A DNA stretch of 64,000 nt. Origin: Candidatus Contubernalis alkalaceticus (lineage in GTDB: Bacteria > Bacillota > Dethiobacteria > SKNC01). Each line of letters begins with the position of its first letter. The first letter of the stretch is position 1. The position numbers were made by a program, and so were the translations under genes. The stretch lies in the NCBI RefSeq assembly GCF_022558445.1, contig NZ_CP054699.1, positions 2,620,001 to 2,684,000 of the forward strand, written 5' to 3'. Positions 1 through 9,722 of the stretch are shown here, piece by piece. Below the pieces are notes generated by a model, which did no database searches, had not been told where the DNA came from, and saw nothing but the letters and a program-made list of their open reading frames with translations.

Positions 1-1334
1 TCTTGGGTAATCTTTTCCCAAGAATCCACAGTTTTTTTACTGATTAAGCTGACGGAGAGCTCTACAATTCGATTCAGTTGTTTTAGCTTTTCTAATTGTT
101 CATGAATAATGGTTTCAGGCAGCTTGGTAAGCACCTTCAAATCCTGTAGAGAGGCCGTATGCTGCTGTTCCAAAACCTGCATAATTAATTCTGCAGGATC
201 CCCCTCCTCCAGAATATTCAACCGTTCTATAACCTCCTGCCGAAAGCGCTTGTGTCTTACGGGCTGTCCATCCAAAACCACCCCTCCCCCTATAGTAGTC
301 ATGGGGGAATAAGAGCGTATGATAAAATGATCCCCGGAATGGGCTACCACAGGTTTATCCAATATACACTGCACCAAAGAAGATTCTCCCGAGGAAAGTT
401 CTTCCTTTTCCAAGAGCAGCACCCTGGCTACCAGCCTCTTTGCCGCCAGATAAAAATGTACCGGTGTAAGATTGGACATAGGCTTTTTTAACACCGACAA
501 AAGATTTAGACGGGCATCTATAATTGTCGTTGCCTTAAAAAACCCTGGGCCGACGATTACGTCTCCCCTTTCAATACGGGCCTTTTCAATTCCCGCCAGA
601 TTTAAAGCCACCCTCTGACCTGCAAAAGCCTTTTCCACTGTAGTTTCAAAAACCTGGATCTGCCTGACCCGGGCCTCAATTTTTTGAGGGAGGATCTCCA
701 CTATCTCGCCGGTAGAAATAGTACCGCTGAGCAGAGTGCCGGTAATTATCGTGCCAAAACCTGCCACACTGAAAATCCTGTCTACCGGAATCCGCAGTGG
801 AGCATTCTGCTTTTTAGTAGGAACCTCCTCCACCAGTTTGTCCAAAAGGCCTTTCAGTTCTTCTATTCCCTCTTCCTTAACTACAGAAACCCGGTGAATA
901 AAGGCATTTTTCAAAAAAGTCCCCTGCAGTTCCTCCTTGATTTCTTCCTCCACCAGGTCCAACCATTCTTCTTCTACCAGATCTATTTTAGTAATGACTA
1001 CAATCCCTTTTTTAATTTTCAGCAGCTGTAAAATTCCCAGGTGCTCCCGAGTCTGGGGCATAACCCCCTCAGATGCATCCACCACCAGCAGCACCAGATC
1101 AATTCCACTGATGCCGGCCAACATGTTATGAATAAACCTTTCGTGACCTGGCACATCGATTACGCCGGCAATTCTTCCGCTGGGAAGCCTGAAAGGAGCA
1201 AACCCTAACTCAATAGAAATTCCCCGCTCCTTTTCCTCCCTCAACCGGTCGGTATCCTCGCCGGTAAGAGCTTTGATCAGCATGGTTTTGCCGTGATCCA
1301 CATGTCCTGCTGTTCCAATGATAATGGATTTCAT
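1..1334 (-). CDS. selB: Selenocysteine-specific elongation factor SelB (C-terminus outside window)
   Basis: SelB is the GTPase that delivers Sec-tRNA to UGA codons marked by a SECIS hairpin. I translated this frame directly: it opens [17 protein letters not shown], with the G1 loop GHVDHGKT at residues 10-17, DVPGHE as G3 and an EF-Tu-like domain 2 further on. About 444 residues are visible. The C-terminal winged-helix repeats that bind the SECIS lie beyond base 1, so this is a window-edge partial and not a broken gene. It starts 21 bases after the selA stop and is probably co-transcribed with tRNA-Sec and selA. Confidence 0.95.
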   Translation of the reverse strand, partial: MKSIIIGTAGHVDHGKTMLIKALTGEDTDRLREEKERGISIELGFAPFRLPSGRIAGVIDVPGHERFIHNMLAGISGIDLVLLVVDASEGVMPQTREHLGILQLLKIKKGIVVITKIDLVEEEWLDLVEEEIKEELQGTFLKNAFIHRVSVVKEEGIEELKGLLDKLVEEVPTKKQNAPLRIPVDRIFSVAGFGTIITGTLLSGTISTGEIVEILPQKIEARVRQIQVFETTVEKAFAGQRVALNLAGIEKARIERGDVIVGPGFFKATTIIDARLNLLSVLKKPMSNLTPVHFYLAAKRLVARVLLLEKEELSSGESSLVQCILDKPVVAHSGDHFIIRSYSPMTTIGGGVVLDGQPVRHKRFRQEVIERLNILEEGDPAELIMQVLEQQHTASLQDLKVLTKLPETIIHEQLEKLKQLNRIVELSVSLISKKTVDSWEKITQ

Positions 1335-1355
1335 CAAAGACTTCTCCCCTCATTA

Positions 1356-2783
1356 TTAAAACTTCTTAAATACCCGTACCAGGCTGGCCTGCAGCAGAGG
1401 TATTTCCTCCTGCAGAACTGTCCGTACATCAATTAAAAGCTGGTTTTTGTGTACCCGGGCAACCACCGGAACTACCTCTCTCCTCAACCTTTCCACAGCT
1501 TCCGCGGTGGTAACCATTCTATTGGGCTGCAAAGAAACTAGTTTTGTCGGCATTTTCTCCAGAGGAAGAGAGCCTCCTCCTACCTGGGAATAACCGTCTA
1601 TCACCTGGATACTTACTTTACCAGTTAAATGTTCCTTTAAAAAGGCAGCCAAACTGGAGGCTCTGTACTCTAATACCTGTACAGGTATAGTCAGCATTCT
1701 TAACGTAGGAATCTGTCTGACGGCCTGACCTTCATCCATGTAAAGCTTAAGCGTTGCCTCCAAAGCCGCACAGGTCATCTTATCAATGCGCAGAGCTCGG
1801 GTCAGCTGGTTTTTTTTCACCTGTTGGATATATTTTTCATTTCCTACAATAATTCCCGCCTGGGGGCCCCCTAAAAGTTTATCTCCGCTGAAAGTAACCA
1901 CATCCAGCCCTTCCCTTACACATTCCTGTACTGTAGGCTCGCCCATTAAACCATATTTGGACAAATCAATCAACACACCGCTGCCTAAATCTTCTACTGC
2001 AGGGAGACTGTATCTTCTTCCCAGTTCCACCAGTTCAGAACCGCTGACCTGGGAGGTAAAACCCACAATATGATAGTTGCTGGTATGCACTTTTAAAAGC
2101 ATAGCTGTATTATCATTTATGGCATTCTCATAATCCCGAAGATGAGTTTTATTGGTGGTACCCACCTCCACCAGATGCGCTCCGCTTTGGCTCATCACAT
2201 CAGGAATCCTGAAAGAGCCGCCGATTTCTACCAGCTGGCCCCGGGAAATAATTACTTCTCTGCTCTGAGCCATGGTATTTAGCACCAGCATAACTGCAGC
2301 GGCATTGTTGTTTACTACTACAGCTCCTTGAGCTCCGGTCAGACTACAGAGCATCTCCTCCACATGGGAATAACGGGAACCTCTTTCCCCGGTGGAAAGA
2401 TCCAGCTCCAAGTTTGAATAATTTCGGGATACTTCACTAACTGCCTCCACCGCTTTTTTGGCCAGCAGTGAACGTCCTAAATTAGTATGGAGTACCGTCC
2501 CGGTAGCATTAATTACACTGCACAGATTAGGTTTTAGAATTTCTTTTGCCTTTTCCAGAGCCCTCTGGGCCAGCTGCTCCACCTGAACCTCAATATTCAA
2601 TAATTCCTCTTCAGATTCCGCCTGAATTATGGCTGCCCTCAAGCTGCTCACCGTTTCCCGGACTGAATCATTTATCACCCGCTGAGGATAATCCCCCTTT
2701 ATTTCCAAAAGATATTCACACTGAAGTATCTGATCTACTCCAGGTAGAGATCTGAGATATCTCTGTCTAATGCTGTCATTCAA
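1356..2783 (-). CDS. selA: L-seryl-tRNA(Sec) selenium transferase SelA
   Basis: SelA is a PLP enzyme that converts Ser-tRNA(Sec) to Sec-tRNA(Sec) using selenophosphate. The PLP-lysine region reads SGDKLLGGPQ, and ATGTVLHTNLGRS and LELDLSTGERGSR are typical family blocks. I place the start at TTG 2783 (475 residues, close to the usual family length). GGAG lies about 9 bases upstream, and the protein then opens LNDSIRQRYLRSLPGVDQI like other SelA proteins. An upstream ATG at 2801 has no Shine-Dalgarno site, and the longest open frame runs back into tRNA-Sec. The order tRNA-Sec, selA, selB on one strand suggests a single transcript. Confidence 0.95.
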   Translation of the reverse strand: MNDSIRQRYLRSLPGVDQILQCEYLLEIKGDYPQRVINDSVRETVSSLRAAIIQAESEEELLNIEVQVEQLAQRALEKAKEILKPNLCSVINATGTVLHTNLGRSLLAKKAVEAVSEVSRNYSNLELDLSTGERGSRYSHVEEMLCSLTGAQGAVVVNNNAAAVMLVLNTMAQSREVIISRGQLVEIGGSFRIPDVMSQSGAHLVEVGTTNKTHLRDYENAINDNTAMLLKVHTSNYHIVGFTSQVSGSELVELGRRYSLPAVEDLGSGVLIDLSKYGLMGEPTVQECVREGLDVVTFSGDKLLGGPQAGIIVGNEKYIQQVKKNQLTRALRIDKMTCAALEATLKLYMDEGQAVRQIPTLRMLTIPVQVLEYRASSLAAFLKEHLTGKVSIQVIDGYSQVGGGSLPLEKMPTKLVSLQPNRMVTTAEAVERLRREVVPVVARVHKNQLLIDVRTVLQEEIPLLQASLVRVFKKF

Positions 2784-2859
2784 AAAAACCACTCCATTCA
2801 TGTACAAATAGGGAGGATAAAAGTAAAAGCGCCAAAGCGCTTTAATTTTTCTAAATAAA

Positions 2860-2954
2860 TGGCGGGAGTAGATGGGAATCGAACCCACCGTGGACTTTTC
2901 GGCCCACCATTGGATTTGAAGTCCAAGAGCGTCACCAGACTACTATCTACTCCC
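2860..2954 (-). tRNA. selC: tRNA-Sec (anticodon TCA)
   Basis: The 95-nt gene has an 8-bp acceptor stem (GGGAGTAG with CTACTCCC), anticodon TCA in a GGACTTCAAATCC arm, a long variable arm and an encoded 3' GCCA. These are hallmarks of bacterial tRNA-Sec. It is the first gene of the sel cluster, with a strong promoter just upstream. Confidence 0.96.
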
Positions 2955-2966
2955 ACTTTAACACCT

Positions 2967-2995
2967 ACTATAGAGAATAATTATTATTTTGTCAA
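2967..2995 (-). promoter_or_regulatory. Sigma-A promoter of the tRNA-Sec/selA/selB transcript
   Basis: A perfect TTGACA -35 (2990-2995) and a TATAGT -10 (2967-2972) are separated by 17 bases on the minus strand. The predicted start site falls a few bases before the mature 5' end of tRNA-Sec. Confidence 0.85.
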
Positions 2996-3009
2996 GTTGT
3001 ACATAAAGA

Positions 3010-3032
3010 AAGTAGGGGCAAAGCCCCTACTT
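3010..3032 (-). terminator. Terminator after the multihaem cytochrome gene
   Basis: The hairpin GTAGGGGC-TTT-GCCCCTAC has an 8-bp GC-rich stem. In the minus direction it is followed by a short T-rich stretch. It lies 30 bases after the cytochrome stop codon. Confidence 0.7.
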
Positions 3033-3060
3033 GTAAGTAAAAATATTAGAAATTAATAAA

Positions 3061-3513
3061 TTACATATTGGGGTGACAGGTATTGCATGTTATGGTGTCC
3101 ACTTCGGCACCGTGACCGATCCCTATGTGACACTGCCCGCACTCCATACTTTCATGAAGCTTATGGGTACCGTCATCCTTAACACTTTGGTGGCACTGAA
3201 TACAGCTTTCTTTGTTAACATGTACGTCCATGGCTTCAATTCTTTCCCGAGTAACATCCTCGGTCAAGTGAACATACAGTTCTTTAATGCCGTTCATCTT
3301 GGCCATTAAATAACCAATCATGCCTGGATCAGAATGGCAGTCTAAACACTTGGCTTCTTTATAATGTTCCGAAACCTCCCAAGATTCCTTTGACTCAGCC
3401 ATGTAATGACAGGACCCGCAGAAACTGGGTGTGCTGGTAAACTTTAAAGCTGCGACGTTGACCACAATTAATAAGATAACAATAGCAATAATAATTATGG
3501 ATTTTTTGCTCAA
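3061..3513 (-). CDS. Membrane-anchored pentahaem cytochrome c, NapC/NirT-like
   Basis: This is a small electron-transfer protein likely to pass electrons from the quinone pool to an outside acceptor. Counting from TTG 3513 it has 150 residues: one N-terminal membrane helix (about 6-23), then five CXXCH haem sites at residues 32, 56, 104, 125 and 143. The TTG start is preferred because AAAGGAGGGG sits about 8 bases upstream and the protein then opens with a charged tail and helix; the longer frame adds an unlikely soluble extension. NapC/NrfH anchors usually carry four haems, so the fifth is worth noting. No oxidoreductase partner is adjacent, and the physiological acceptor is unknown. Confidence 0.85.
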   Translation of the reverse strand: MSKKSIIIIAIVILLIVVNVAALKFTSTPSFCGSCHYMAESKESWEVSEHYKEAKCLDCHSDPGMIGYLMAKMNGIKELYVHLTEDVTRERIEAMDVHVNKESCIQCHQSVKDDGTHKLHESMECGQCHIGIGHGAEVDTITCNTCHPNM

Positions 3514-3761
3514 ATAAGCTCCCCTCCTTTCTTTATGAAATGACCATGCCTCCTTAAATAAGTTATAACACATTTTATATGTATTCATATGAACTTAAAG
3601 ATATTTTAACATATCTGCACATAAAAATATATAACTACAAGAATAAAGGCAGCACACACATGAACACACATATGTTAAACCATATTTTATTTCTATACCG
3701 CTCCTTAATAATCCTTCTTAAAAAAAAAATATTAATTATTTTTATCACAAACTATTTTTTT

Positions 3762-4598
3762 CTATTCCCTTTCCTCTTTCCTCTGGTAAGGGACAGGAAT
3801 ATACTGAACCGAAGGCCTTCTCCGGGGAAACTGAGGATATAGCTCCATTAAAGCATACACCTCCCGGGGCATATCATAAGATATATCCAGTCCCATGGCT
3901 TCCAGTTCTTCTCCGGTAATAGGGTAATCATGGGTCCATCGGCCTTCGGTAAAAATTTGAGCCAATTCCTCTGCCTTTTCCTCCGGAATATCCCTACTTT
4001 TCAAAATATAGCTGACGCTGCTTTTTACCTGCTTCATGGCTTTCTGTGCCACGTCGGCCCAAATTAAAGTGGTATCATCCACCTCGTTAATATCTTTTTT
4101 ATCTACAACTTTTAAAATAGAAACCGCAGGATAAGTACCCAACTGGGGGTCTATAGGCCCCAGAACCGCATTGGGGTCCAATACAATCTGGTCCGCAGCC
4201 AATGCCAGCAGAGTGCCGCCGGACATAGCGTAATGAGGGACAAAAACCGTCACTTTCCCTGGATGTTTCAAGATTGCCAGGGCAATCTGCTCCGCAGCCA
4301 GAACCAATCCCCCCGGTGTATGAAGGATCAAATCGATGGGGACATCATCGGGAGTCAAACGGATAACACGGAGTATTTCTTCTGAATCTTCAATATTTAT
4401 ATATCGGGATATAGGAATACCCAGCAGATTAAATGATTCCTGCCGATGTATCAAGGTAATGGCCCGGGAATTTTTCTTTTTTTCAATTTTCTCCAGCATT
4501 CGAAAGCGGTGCGCTGAGGTCCTCCACTGTTTAATAGTGGGAACCAAAGCATAAAGAATAAAAAGAAGCCAAAAAACATTAAAAAACATTTTTTCCAC
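3762..4598 (-). CDS. Membrane-anchored ClpP/crotonase-fold serine protease, SDH family
   Basis: The 278-residue protein has one N-terminal membrane helix (residues 5-20) and a ClpP-like domain of the serine dehydrogenase proteinase (SDH_sah) type. Recognisable blocks are LILHTPGGLVLAAEQIA, then HYAMSGGTLLALAADQIV with the likely nucleophile serine in AMSGGT, then LGPIDPQLG. It probably degrades membrane or envelope proteins; its substrates are not known. It lies downstream of the CofE-like gene but a terminator separates them, so it is probably transcribed alone. Confidence 0.85.
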   Translation of the reverse strand: MEKMFFNVFWLLFILYALVPTIKQWRTSAHRFRMLEKIEKKKNSRAITLIHRQESFNLLGIPISRYINIEDSEEILRVIRLTPDDVPIDLILHTPGGLVLAAEQIALAILKHPGKVTVFVPHYAMSGGTLLALAADQIVLDPNAVLGPIDPQLGTYPAVSILKVVDKKDINEVDDTTLIWADVAQKAMKQVKSSVSYILKSRDIPEEKAEELAQIFTEGRWTHDYPITGEELEAMGLDISYDMPREVYALMELYPQFPRRRPSVQYIPVPYQRKEERE

Positions 4599-4633
4599 CC
4601 CTACATTATTTTTTATAGCTTATCCCTGTATTT

Positions 4634-4660
4634 AAAAAAAAATGCCCTTTAAAAAGGGCA
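4634..4660 (-). terminator. Terminator after the CofE-like gene
   Basis: The hairpin TGCCCTTTTTAAAGGGCA (4643-4660) is followed by nine Ts in the minus direction. It lies between the CofE-like gene and the SDH protease gene. Confidence 0.9.
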
Positions 4661-4710
4661 CTTCCCAAAGATTTTTTAAAAAAAGATTGCTTAAATTTGT
4701 CCCAAAGCAT

Positions 4711-5439
4711 TCAAGATTGATCTGTGCCGGATAGAGGTTTCCTTCTGATGATCCCTATGGGAGTCTGGGGGGTTTCCTGCCCCATAGGGTTGTCCTTTAA
4801 AATGTCTAAAAAGGGAACCTCCTTCAACGCTGGAGAAGAAAACCCTACAATTGAACCTCCCAGGTCATTTACATCTGCAACGATTGCTTCAAACCCAATA
4901 CTCTCTTTAATCCTTCCGGCAGCACCATCGGGGTCATCCACAGTCTGTATCACATAATTATAGTAAGGCCAGTTTTCACCGCCGCTTTGTCCATCTAATC
5001 TCTGTACCGCTTCCCCGGCAATGGTATAAAAATAGCCTTTCAGGCCCAACAGCTTGGTCACGGCACTAACCACAGCAGCCAATAGAATTCTAAAGGTACC
5101 GGCAATCCTAATGGAAATTTCCATTTTCTCAGGAGTCCCAATTCCACGGCCGTGTTTGGTAGGCCTCACAAAACGATAGAGCAGACGAGCCAAAAGCCCC
5201 GGTTTTATATCCTTCACATGAATAGACCTTTTTTGACTGTGGGCCAAAGCTTTTTCACTAACAAAAACCACATCCCCCTCCTGGAGATGAGAACCCATAT
5301 AATCCTTTATTACTTTAATTATGTCCTCTCCCCGCTGGATAAAATGAGTTTTAAAAAGAATTCTTTCATAGCTATTACCGTTCAATTCAACCATTGATGT
5401 TTTTACGGCTTCCTCTGCGCTGACAATTGCTTCGTTCAA
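4711..5439 (-). CDS. Coenzyme F420-0:gamma-glutamyl ligase (CofE)-like protein
   Basis: The 242-residue protein matches the F420_ligase domain family. Visible blocks include GDVVFVSEKALAHSQ, RPTKHGRGIGTPEKME, WPYYNYVIQTVDDPDGAA and VADVNDLGGSIVGFS. CofE adds glutamate to F420-0, but Clostridia usually lack F420, and homologues here may ligate glutamate to another substrate. I saw no other F420 gene in the window. The start is TTG 5439, six bases after a GGAG; the longer frame adds a hydrophobic segment with no support. It appears monocistronic, with its own terminator. Confidence 0.75.
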   Translation of the reverse strand: MNEAIVSAEEAVKTSMVELNGNSYERILFKTHFIQRGEDIIKVIKDYMGSHLQEGDVVFVSEKALAHSQKRSIHVKDIKPGLLARLLYRFVRPTKHGRGIGTPEKMEISIRIAGTFRILLAAVVSAVTKLLGLKGYFYTIAGEAVQRLDGQSGGENWPYYNYVIQTVDDPDGAAGRIKESIGFEAIVADVNDLGGSIVGFSSPALKEVPFLDILKDNPMGQETPQTPIGIIRRKPLSGTDQS

Positions 5440-5757
5440 GTGACTCTCCCCCTTATTTTTTGACAGAATCCGTATTGTCAAAAACATAAAAAATATCAAA
5501 ACATATTTCGCCAAAAAATAATAAACTCCTTTTTCTTGCCCCTCTAGTTATTAATAAGAGAGATTATTTTTCTAAAAAAAGAGTATATGGCTTAAAAATG
5601 GGAAACATAACTATTATAATAAGGCGTGGGCACAGTTCTCCTGTCTTATTTTCCAACATCCAATCCAATGCATCAATGCAGGGACCTAAAAAACATACAC
5701 TGCTATCCCTGGAAATTCAATAAGATGTTTTTATACTTTTATGAGGAAGGTGTTTTT

Positions 5758-5946
5758 ATGGAATTAATTGTTGATCAGGATTTATGTATAAGCTGTGGAC
5801 TCTGTGTGGATACCTGCCCCGATATTTTTGACTGGAACGAAGAAGGAAGAGCAGATGTAATGGCAGAAGAAATCCCCGGAGAACAACAGGACTGCTCTTT
5901 GGAAGCCCTGGAAGACTGCCCGGTAGACGCCATACAAAAAAAATAA
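5758..5946 (+). CDS. Single-cluster [4Fe-4S] ferredoxin
   Basis: This 62-residue ferredoxin carries low-potential electrons in anaerobic metabolism. Cysteines 10, 13 and 16 (CISCGLC) and 54 (DCPVDAI) should hold one [4Fe-4S] cluster. Cysteines 20 and 46 are placed to form the disulfide seen in Thermotoga-type monocluster ferredoxins. The ATG at 5758 follows GAGGAAGG; the longer in-frame extension upstream has no family resemblance. It stands alone on the plus strand between minus-strand genes. Confidence 0.93.
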   Translation: MELIVDQDLCISCGLCVDTCPDIFDWNEEGRADVMAEEIPGEQQDCSLEALEDCPVDAIQKK

Positions 5947-5953
5947 TGCAATA

Positions 5954-5995
5954 GAAAAACCGGACAGCGCTTTCGTTGGCACTATCCAGTTTTTA
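5954..5995 (+). terminator. Likely terminator after ferredoxin
   Basis: The imperfect inverted repeat AAAAACCGGACAG / CTATCCAGTTTTT has two mismatches and a T run on the plus strand. It starts within 10 bases of the ferredoxin stop and may act in both directions. Confidence 0.6.
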
Positions 5996-6093
5996 TGTAA
6001 TATTATTACCTTGATTAAGTACATATAATATAGGCTTTTCCAACTGAAGCAATTGTTTTCTAGTTTTATATCTTATTGTAAAAAACACAGATT

Positions 6094-6966
6094 TTAAGGA
6101 ATAATTTTTCTTAAAGCATACTCAATAATTCCCTCTGCTCCAGCTTCTTTCAATTTATGAATGAGTTCCCGCACCTTTTTTTCATCAATGACGGTTTCAA
6201 TAGCTACCCATTCCTCATCGTTAAGGTTGGAAATGGTTGGTTTTCTCAACGCAGGAAGCAGACTCATAACCTCAGCCAGGTTATCTTTGCTGACATTCAT
6301 CTTCAAACCCACTTTTTCTTCGGCTAAAAGGGCCCCTTTAAGAAGAGTTACCATATTTTCAATCTTTTTTCTCTTCCAGGAATCTTTAAAACTTTCTTTG
6401 TTAGCGATAACCCTAGTGGTAGATTCCAAAATAGTATCCAGGATTCTCAAGTTGTTTGCCTTTAAAGAACGACCGGTTTCCGTCAATTCGGCAATAGCAT
6501 CAGCCAACTTGGGAGGCTTAACCTCAGTAGCACCCCAGGAAAATTCTACCCGGGCATTAATACCATGTTTTTTAAGGTATTCCCGGGTTGACTCCACCAT
6601 CTCTGTAGCTATTTTTTTCCCCTCCAGGTCTTTTACCTCTTTAATATCAGAATCATTAGGGACAGCCAAGACCAGCTTAATGGGTTTTAGTCCCTGTTTT
6701 GAATAAATAAGCTCGGCTACCTCTACCACATCTGATTTTGTTTCGGTAATCCAGTCCTTCCCCGTCAGTCCCATATCCAGCACTCCATCCTGCACATACT
6801 TGGCAATTTCCTGTGCCCTGATCAAGGTGCATTCGATTTCCTCGTCATCTATAGAAGGAAAATAAGACCTTTCCCCAACAAATATGTTAAAACCAGCTTT
6901 TTTAAACATCTCCATAGTGGCTTTTTGCAAGCTTCCTGCAGGCAGCCCTAATTTTAACTTGTTCAT
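6094..6966 (-). CDS. hisG: ATP phosphoribosyltransferase, long form
   Basis: HisG catalyses the first step of histidine synthesis, joining ATP and PRPP. At 290 residues it is the long form: an N-terminal catalytic domain ([30 protein letters not shown]) and a C-terminal ACT-like regulatory domain (about 210-290, [17 protein letters not shown]) for histidine feedback. Long HisG does not need HisZ, and none is present. No other his gene lies nearby, so it is separated from the rest of the pathway. The ATG follows AAAGGATTGAG. Confidence 0.95.
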   Translation of the reverse strand: MNKLKLGLPAGSLQKATMEMFKKAGFNIFVGERSYFPSIDDEEIECTLIRAQEIAKYVQDGVLDMGLTGKDWITETKSDVVEVAELIYSKQGLKPIKLVLAVPNDSDIKEVKDLEGKKIATEMVESTREYLKKHGINARVEFSWGATEVKPPKLADAIAELTETGRSLKANNLRILDTILESTTRVIANKESFKDSWKRKKIENMVTLLKGALLAEEKVGLKMNVSKDNLAEVMSLLPALRKPTISNLNDEEWVAIETVIDEKKVRELIHKLKEAGAEGIIEYALRKIIP

Positions 6967-7029
6967 TATTACTCAATCCTTTCTAAGGTATAATAAATTA
7001 TAACATTGCCTGGGTGCCAATTCCAGTCT

Positions 7030-7058
7030 TAATATTAAAACTCCCTGAAATAACAGGG
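7030..7058 (-). other. Hairpin in the hisG leader
   Basis: The inverted repeat AAAACTCCCTG / CAGGGGTTTT, with one bulge, lies about 65 bases upstream of the hisG start. On the minus strand it is followed by TTTTAATATT, so it could act as an attenuator. I saw no T-box motif or leader peptide. Confidence 0.35.
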
Positions 7059-7235
7059 GTTTTAGGGCTTTTTGATTACTATAGTATATCACAAAATAAA
7101 ATTATGTAAATAACCATAAATAAATTGGTTGAGCTAAAGGGGAGTTTTATAATATAATAGGGATCATAAGTTATTTTTTTCTCTAACTTTTCTCGCAGCG
7201 TATTAACCTAATTATAAGAAGGAGGAATTATTTTT

Positions 7236-8318
7236 ATGGAAAGAGTATTTAACTTTAATCCGGGACCGGCTACTTTGCCCTTATCCGTACTGGAAAAAGC
7301 ACAAAAGGAACTACTAAACTACCAGGGCACAGGGATGTCCGTTATCGAAGTAAGTCACCGTTCCAAAGAATTTGAAGCCATCGTCAATGATGCCGCAGCT
7401 CTCCTTAAAGAACTGCTTCAAATGTCCGATGACTATAAAGTTCTTTTCCTGCAGGGTGGAGCCAGCACACAGTTTGCCATGGTTCCTTTAAACTTTCTGA
7501 AGGAAGAGGAAACGGCTGACTATATTACCACCGGAATTTTTGGGGAAAAAGCATATAAAGAGGCGGTAAAAATTGGCAGCATACATACTGCTGCCAGCAC
7601 TAAAGATACCAACCATGACCGCATTCCCACTGCTGCAGAAATTAACTTCAGCCCATCTCCCAGCTTTGTTCATATCACCTCTAACAACACAATTTTTGGA
7701 ACGCAGTGGAAGGATTATTCTGTATTTAACAACCTTAACCTGGTAGCAGATATGTCCAGCGATATCCTGTGCGGCCCCCTGGATGTTTCCCGGTTTGCAT
7801 TGATATATGCCGGAGCCCAAAAGAACCTGGGCCCCGCTGGAGTCACTGTGGTTATTATTCGAAAAGACATGCTGGAGAAAGTACCCTCAAACATTCCTTC
7901 AATGTTCAGGTATGACCTTCATGCGGAAAATAACTCTCTTTATAATACACCTCCTTCCTTTTCCATATACATGGTAAAACTGGTACTGGAATGGTTAAAA
8001 GAACAGGGAGGTTTAGCCAAAATAAAAGAATTTAATGAAAACAAGGCTGCTCTGGTTTATGAAGCTATTGACCAAAGTAACGGGTTTTACCGTGGACACG
8101 CCCAAAAAGAATACCGCTCCACCATGAATGTAACCTTCCGACTGCCTGACGAGGAAATGGAAAAGAAATTTGTAACGGAGGCAGCTTCTCATGGTCTGGT
8201 AAATCTAAAAGGGCACCGTTCCGTAGGGGGAATACGGACTTCTATCTACAATGCCATGCCCTTTGAAGGATGCGAAAAACTGGCCTCCTTTATGAAAGAA
8301 TTCAATAAGAAAAATTAA
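7236..8318 (+). CDS. serC: Phosphoserine aminotransferase
   Basis: SerC is a PLP transaminase that makes 3-phosphoserine from 3-phosphohydroxypyruvate and glutamate in serine synthesis. The 360-residue length is typical. It opens with FNFNPGPATLP, carries GTGMSVIEVSHRSKEF, and has the PLP lysine in AGAQKNLGPAG; the C-terminus GHRSVGGIRTSIYNAMP is also diagnostic. AAGGAGG lies a few bases before the ATG. It is followed on the same strand by another aminotransferase gene 150 bases away. serA is not in the window. Confidence 0.96.
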   Translation: MERVFNFNPGPATLPLSVLEKAQKELLNYQGTGMSVIEVSHRSKEFEAIVNDAAALLKELLQMSDDYKVLFLQGGASTQFAMVPLNFLKEEETADYITTGIFGEKAYKEAVKIGSIHTAASTKDTNHDRIPTAAEINFSPSPSFVHITSNNTIFGTQWKDYSVFNNLNLVADMSSDILCGPLDVSRFALIYAGAQKNLGPAGVTVVIIRKDMLEKVPSNIPSMFRYDLHAENNSLYNTPPSFSIYMVKLVLEWLKEQGGLAKIKEFNENKAALVYEAIDQSNGFYRGHAQKEYRSTMNVTFRLPDEEMEKKFVTEAASHGLVNLKGHRSVGGIRTSIYNAMPFEGCEKLASFMKEFNKKN

Positions 8319-8468
8319 TCCCCTTGACTATTACCGCTGATAAAAACATAGTGTTGGAATAAAGATATTGGCTGTTTAAACAAAAATATTTAATATTTTT
8401 TTCTTTTCTTATAGCGCAAATTATAATAGAATAAACACAATACTTTTTACTGGAGGTGAAGGATTAAA

Positions 8469-9659
8469 GTGTTATCCAAAAAAGCTTTAAATATAAGCCC
8501 ATCCCCCACCCTGGCCATCAGTGCCAAGGAAAAACAAATGAAAAGTGAAGGGATTGACGTAATTGGATTTGGTGCCGGGGAACCGGATTTCGACACTCCG
8601 GATCACATCAAGGAGGCAGCCATTAAATCAATTGAAGAGGGTTTTACCAAATATACTCCGGCAGCAGGAATACCTGACTTAAAAAAAGCAATCAGCGCCA
8701 AATTAAAAAAGGAAAACGGATTAGATTACAACCCCACCGAAATTGTAATCAGCAATGGAGCTAAACACTCACTGGATAATATTTTTGCCGCTTTGTTAGA
8801 CCCCGGTGATGAAGTAATCATCCCGGCCCCCTACTGGGTAAGTTATCCGGAAATGGTCAAACTCAATGACGGAATACCAGTGTATATTGAAACAAACAGC
8901 ACAACCTGTTTTAAAATTACCGTGGACCAACTTAAAGAAACCCTGACTTCAAAAACTAAAGCGCTGATTCTCAACAGCCCCAGCAATCCCACCGGTCAGG
9001 TTTACTCCCGGGAAGAGTTGAAAAAAATTGCAAAGTTTGCAGTTGAAAACAATGTGTTCATAATATCCGATGAGGTTTACGAAAAGATTATTTATGATCA
9101 AGTGGAACATGTGAGCATTGCTTCCTTAGGTGAGGAAATTAAAAAAATTACTGCTGTGGTTAATGCAGTTTCCAAGACTTATTCAATGACCGGATGGAGA
9201 ATTGGTTATACTGCAACGCCCCAAGCTTTAGCTACAGCCATGGGGGATATTCAAAGTCATCTGACCTCCAATGCCAATTCCATAGCTCAAAAAGCCTCCC
9301 TGGCGGCCATAACAGGTTCTCAGGACTGTGTAGAAGTTATGCGGAAAGCTTTTCTAGAACGACGAGACTATATGGTAAACAGGGTAAAAGAAATTCCCCT
9401 GCTGGACTGTCTTACTCCCCAGGGATCCTTTTATCTATTTGTGGAAGTGGGAGCAGCCCTGGGCAAATCCTTCCGGGGTGAGGTTATCAATGATGTAGAC
9501 CAGTTTGCCCAATGCCTTCTGACGGGCTATCAAGTGGCCCTGGTACCTGGAAGCGGATTCGGTTCTCCGGACTGTGTTAGATTGTCCTTTGCGACCTCCA
9601 TGGAAAACATTCAAGAAGGCCTTAAAAGGATTGAAGCATTTGCCAGAGAATTAAGCTAG
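8469..9659 (+). CDS. Class I pyridoxal-phosphate aminotransferase, aspartate type
   Basis: The 396-residue protein is a fold-type I transaminase of the AspAT Ib group. It has GAGEPDFDTPDHI at the substrate site, NSPSNPTGQVYS, DEVYEKIIYD and the PLP lysine in VSKTYSMTGWRIGY. It most likely interconverts aspartate/oxaloacetate and glutamate/2-oxoglutarate, though related enzymes use other amino acids. The start is GTG 8469 behind CTGGAGGTGAAGG. It may be transcribed with serC. Confidence 0.92.
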   Translation: MLSKKALNISPSPTLAISAKEKQMKSEGIDVIGFGAGEPDFDTPDHIKEAAIKSIEEGFTKYTPAAGIPDLKKAISAKLKKENGLDYNPTEIVISNGAKHSLDNIFAALLDPGDEVIIPAPYWVSYPEMVKLNDGIPVYIETNSTTCFKITVDQLKETLTSKTKALILNSPSNPTGQVYSREELKKIAKFAVENNVFIISDEVYEKIIYDQVEHVSIASLGEEIKKITAVVNAVSKTYSMTGWRIGYTATPQALATAMGDIQSHLTSNANSIAQKASLAAITGSQDCVEVMRKAFLERRDYMVNRVKEIPLLDCLTPQGSFYLFVEVGAALGKSFRGEVINDVDQFAQCLLTGYQVALVPGSGFGSPDCVRLSFATSMENIQEGLKRIEAFARELS

Positions 9660-9722
9660 AAACAAGAAAACGTGCACATTGATTACCATTTATTTAGCAG
9701 AACTAAAACTTTATCTTTATCA

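Noticed and set aside
1786-2755. Plus-strand frames inside selA and in many other genes
   Set aside because: They are shadows of the real genes, with low-complexity Pro/Ser composition and no ribosome-binding sites or family resemblance.
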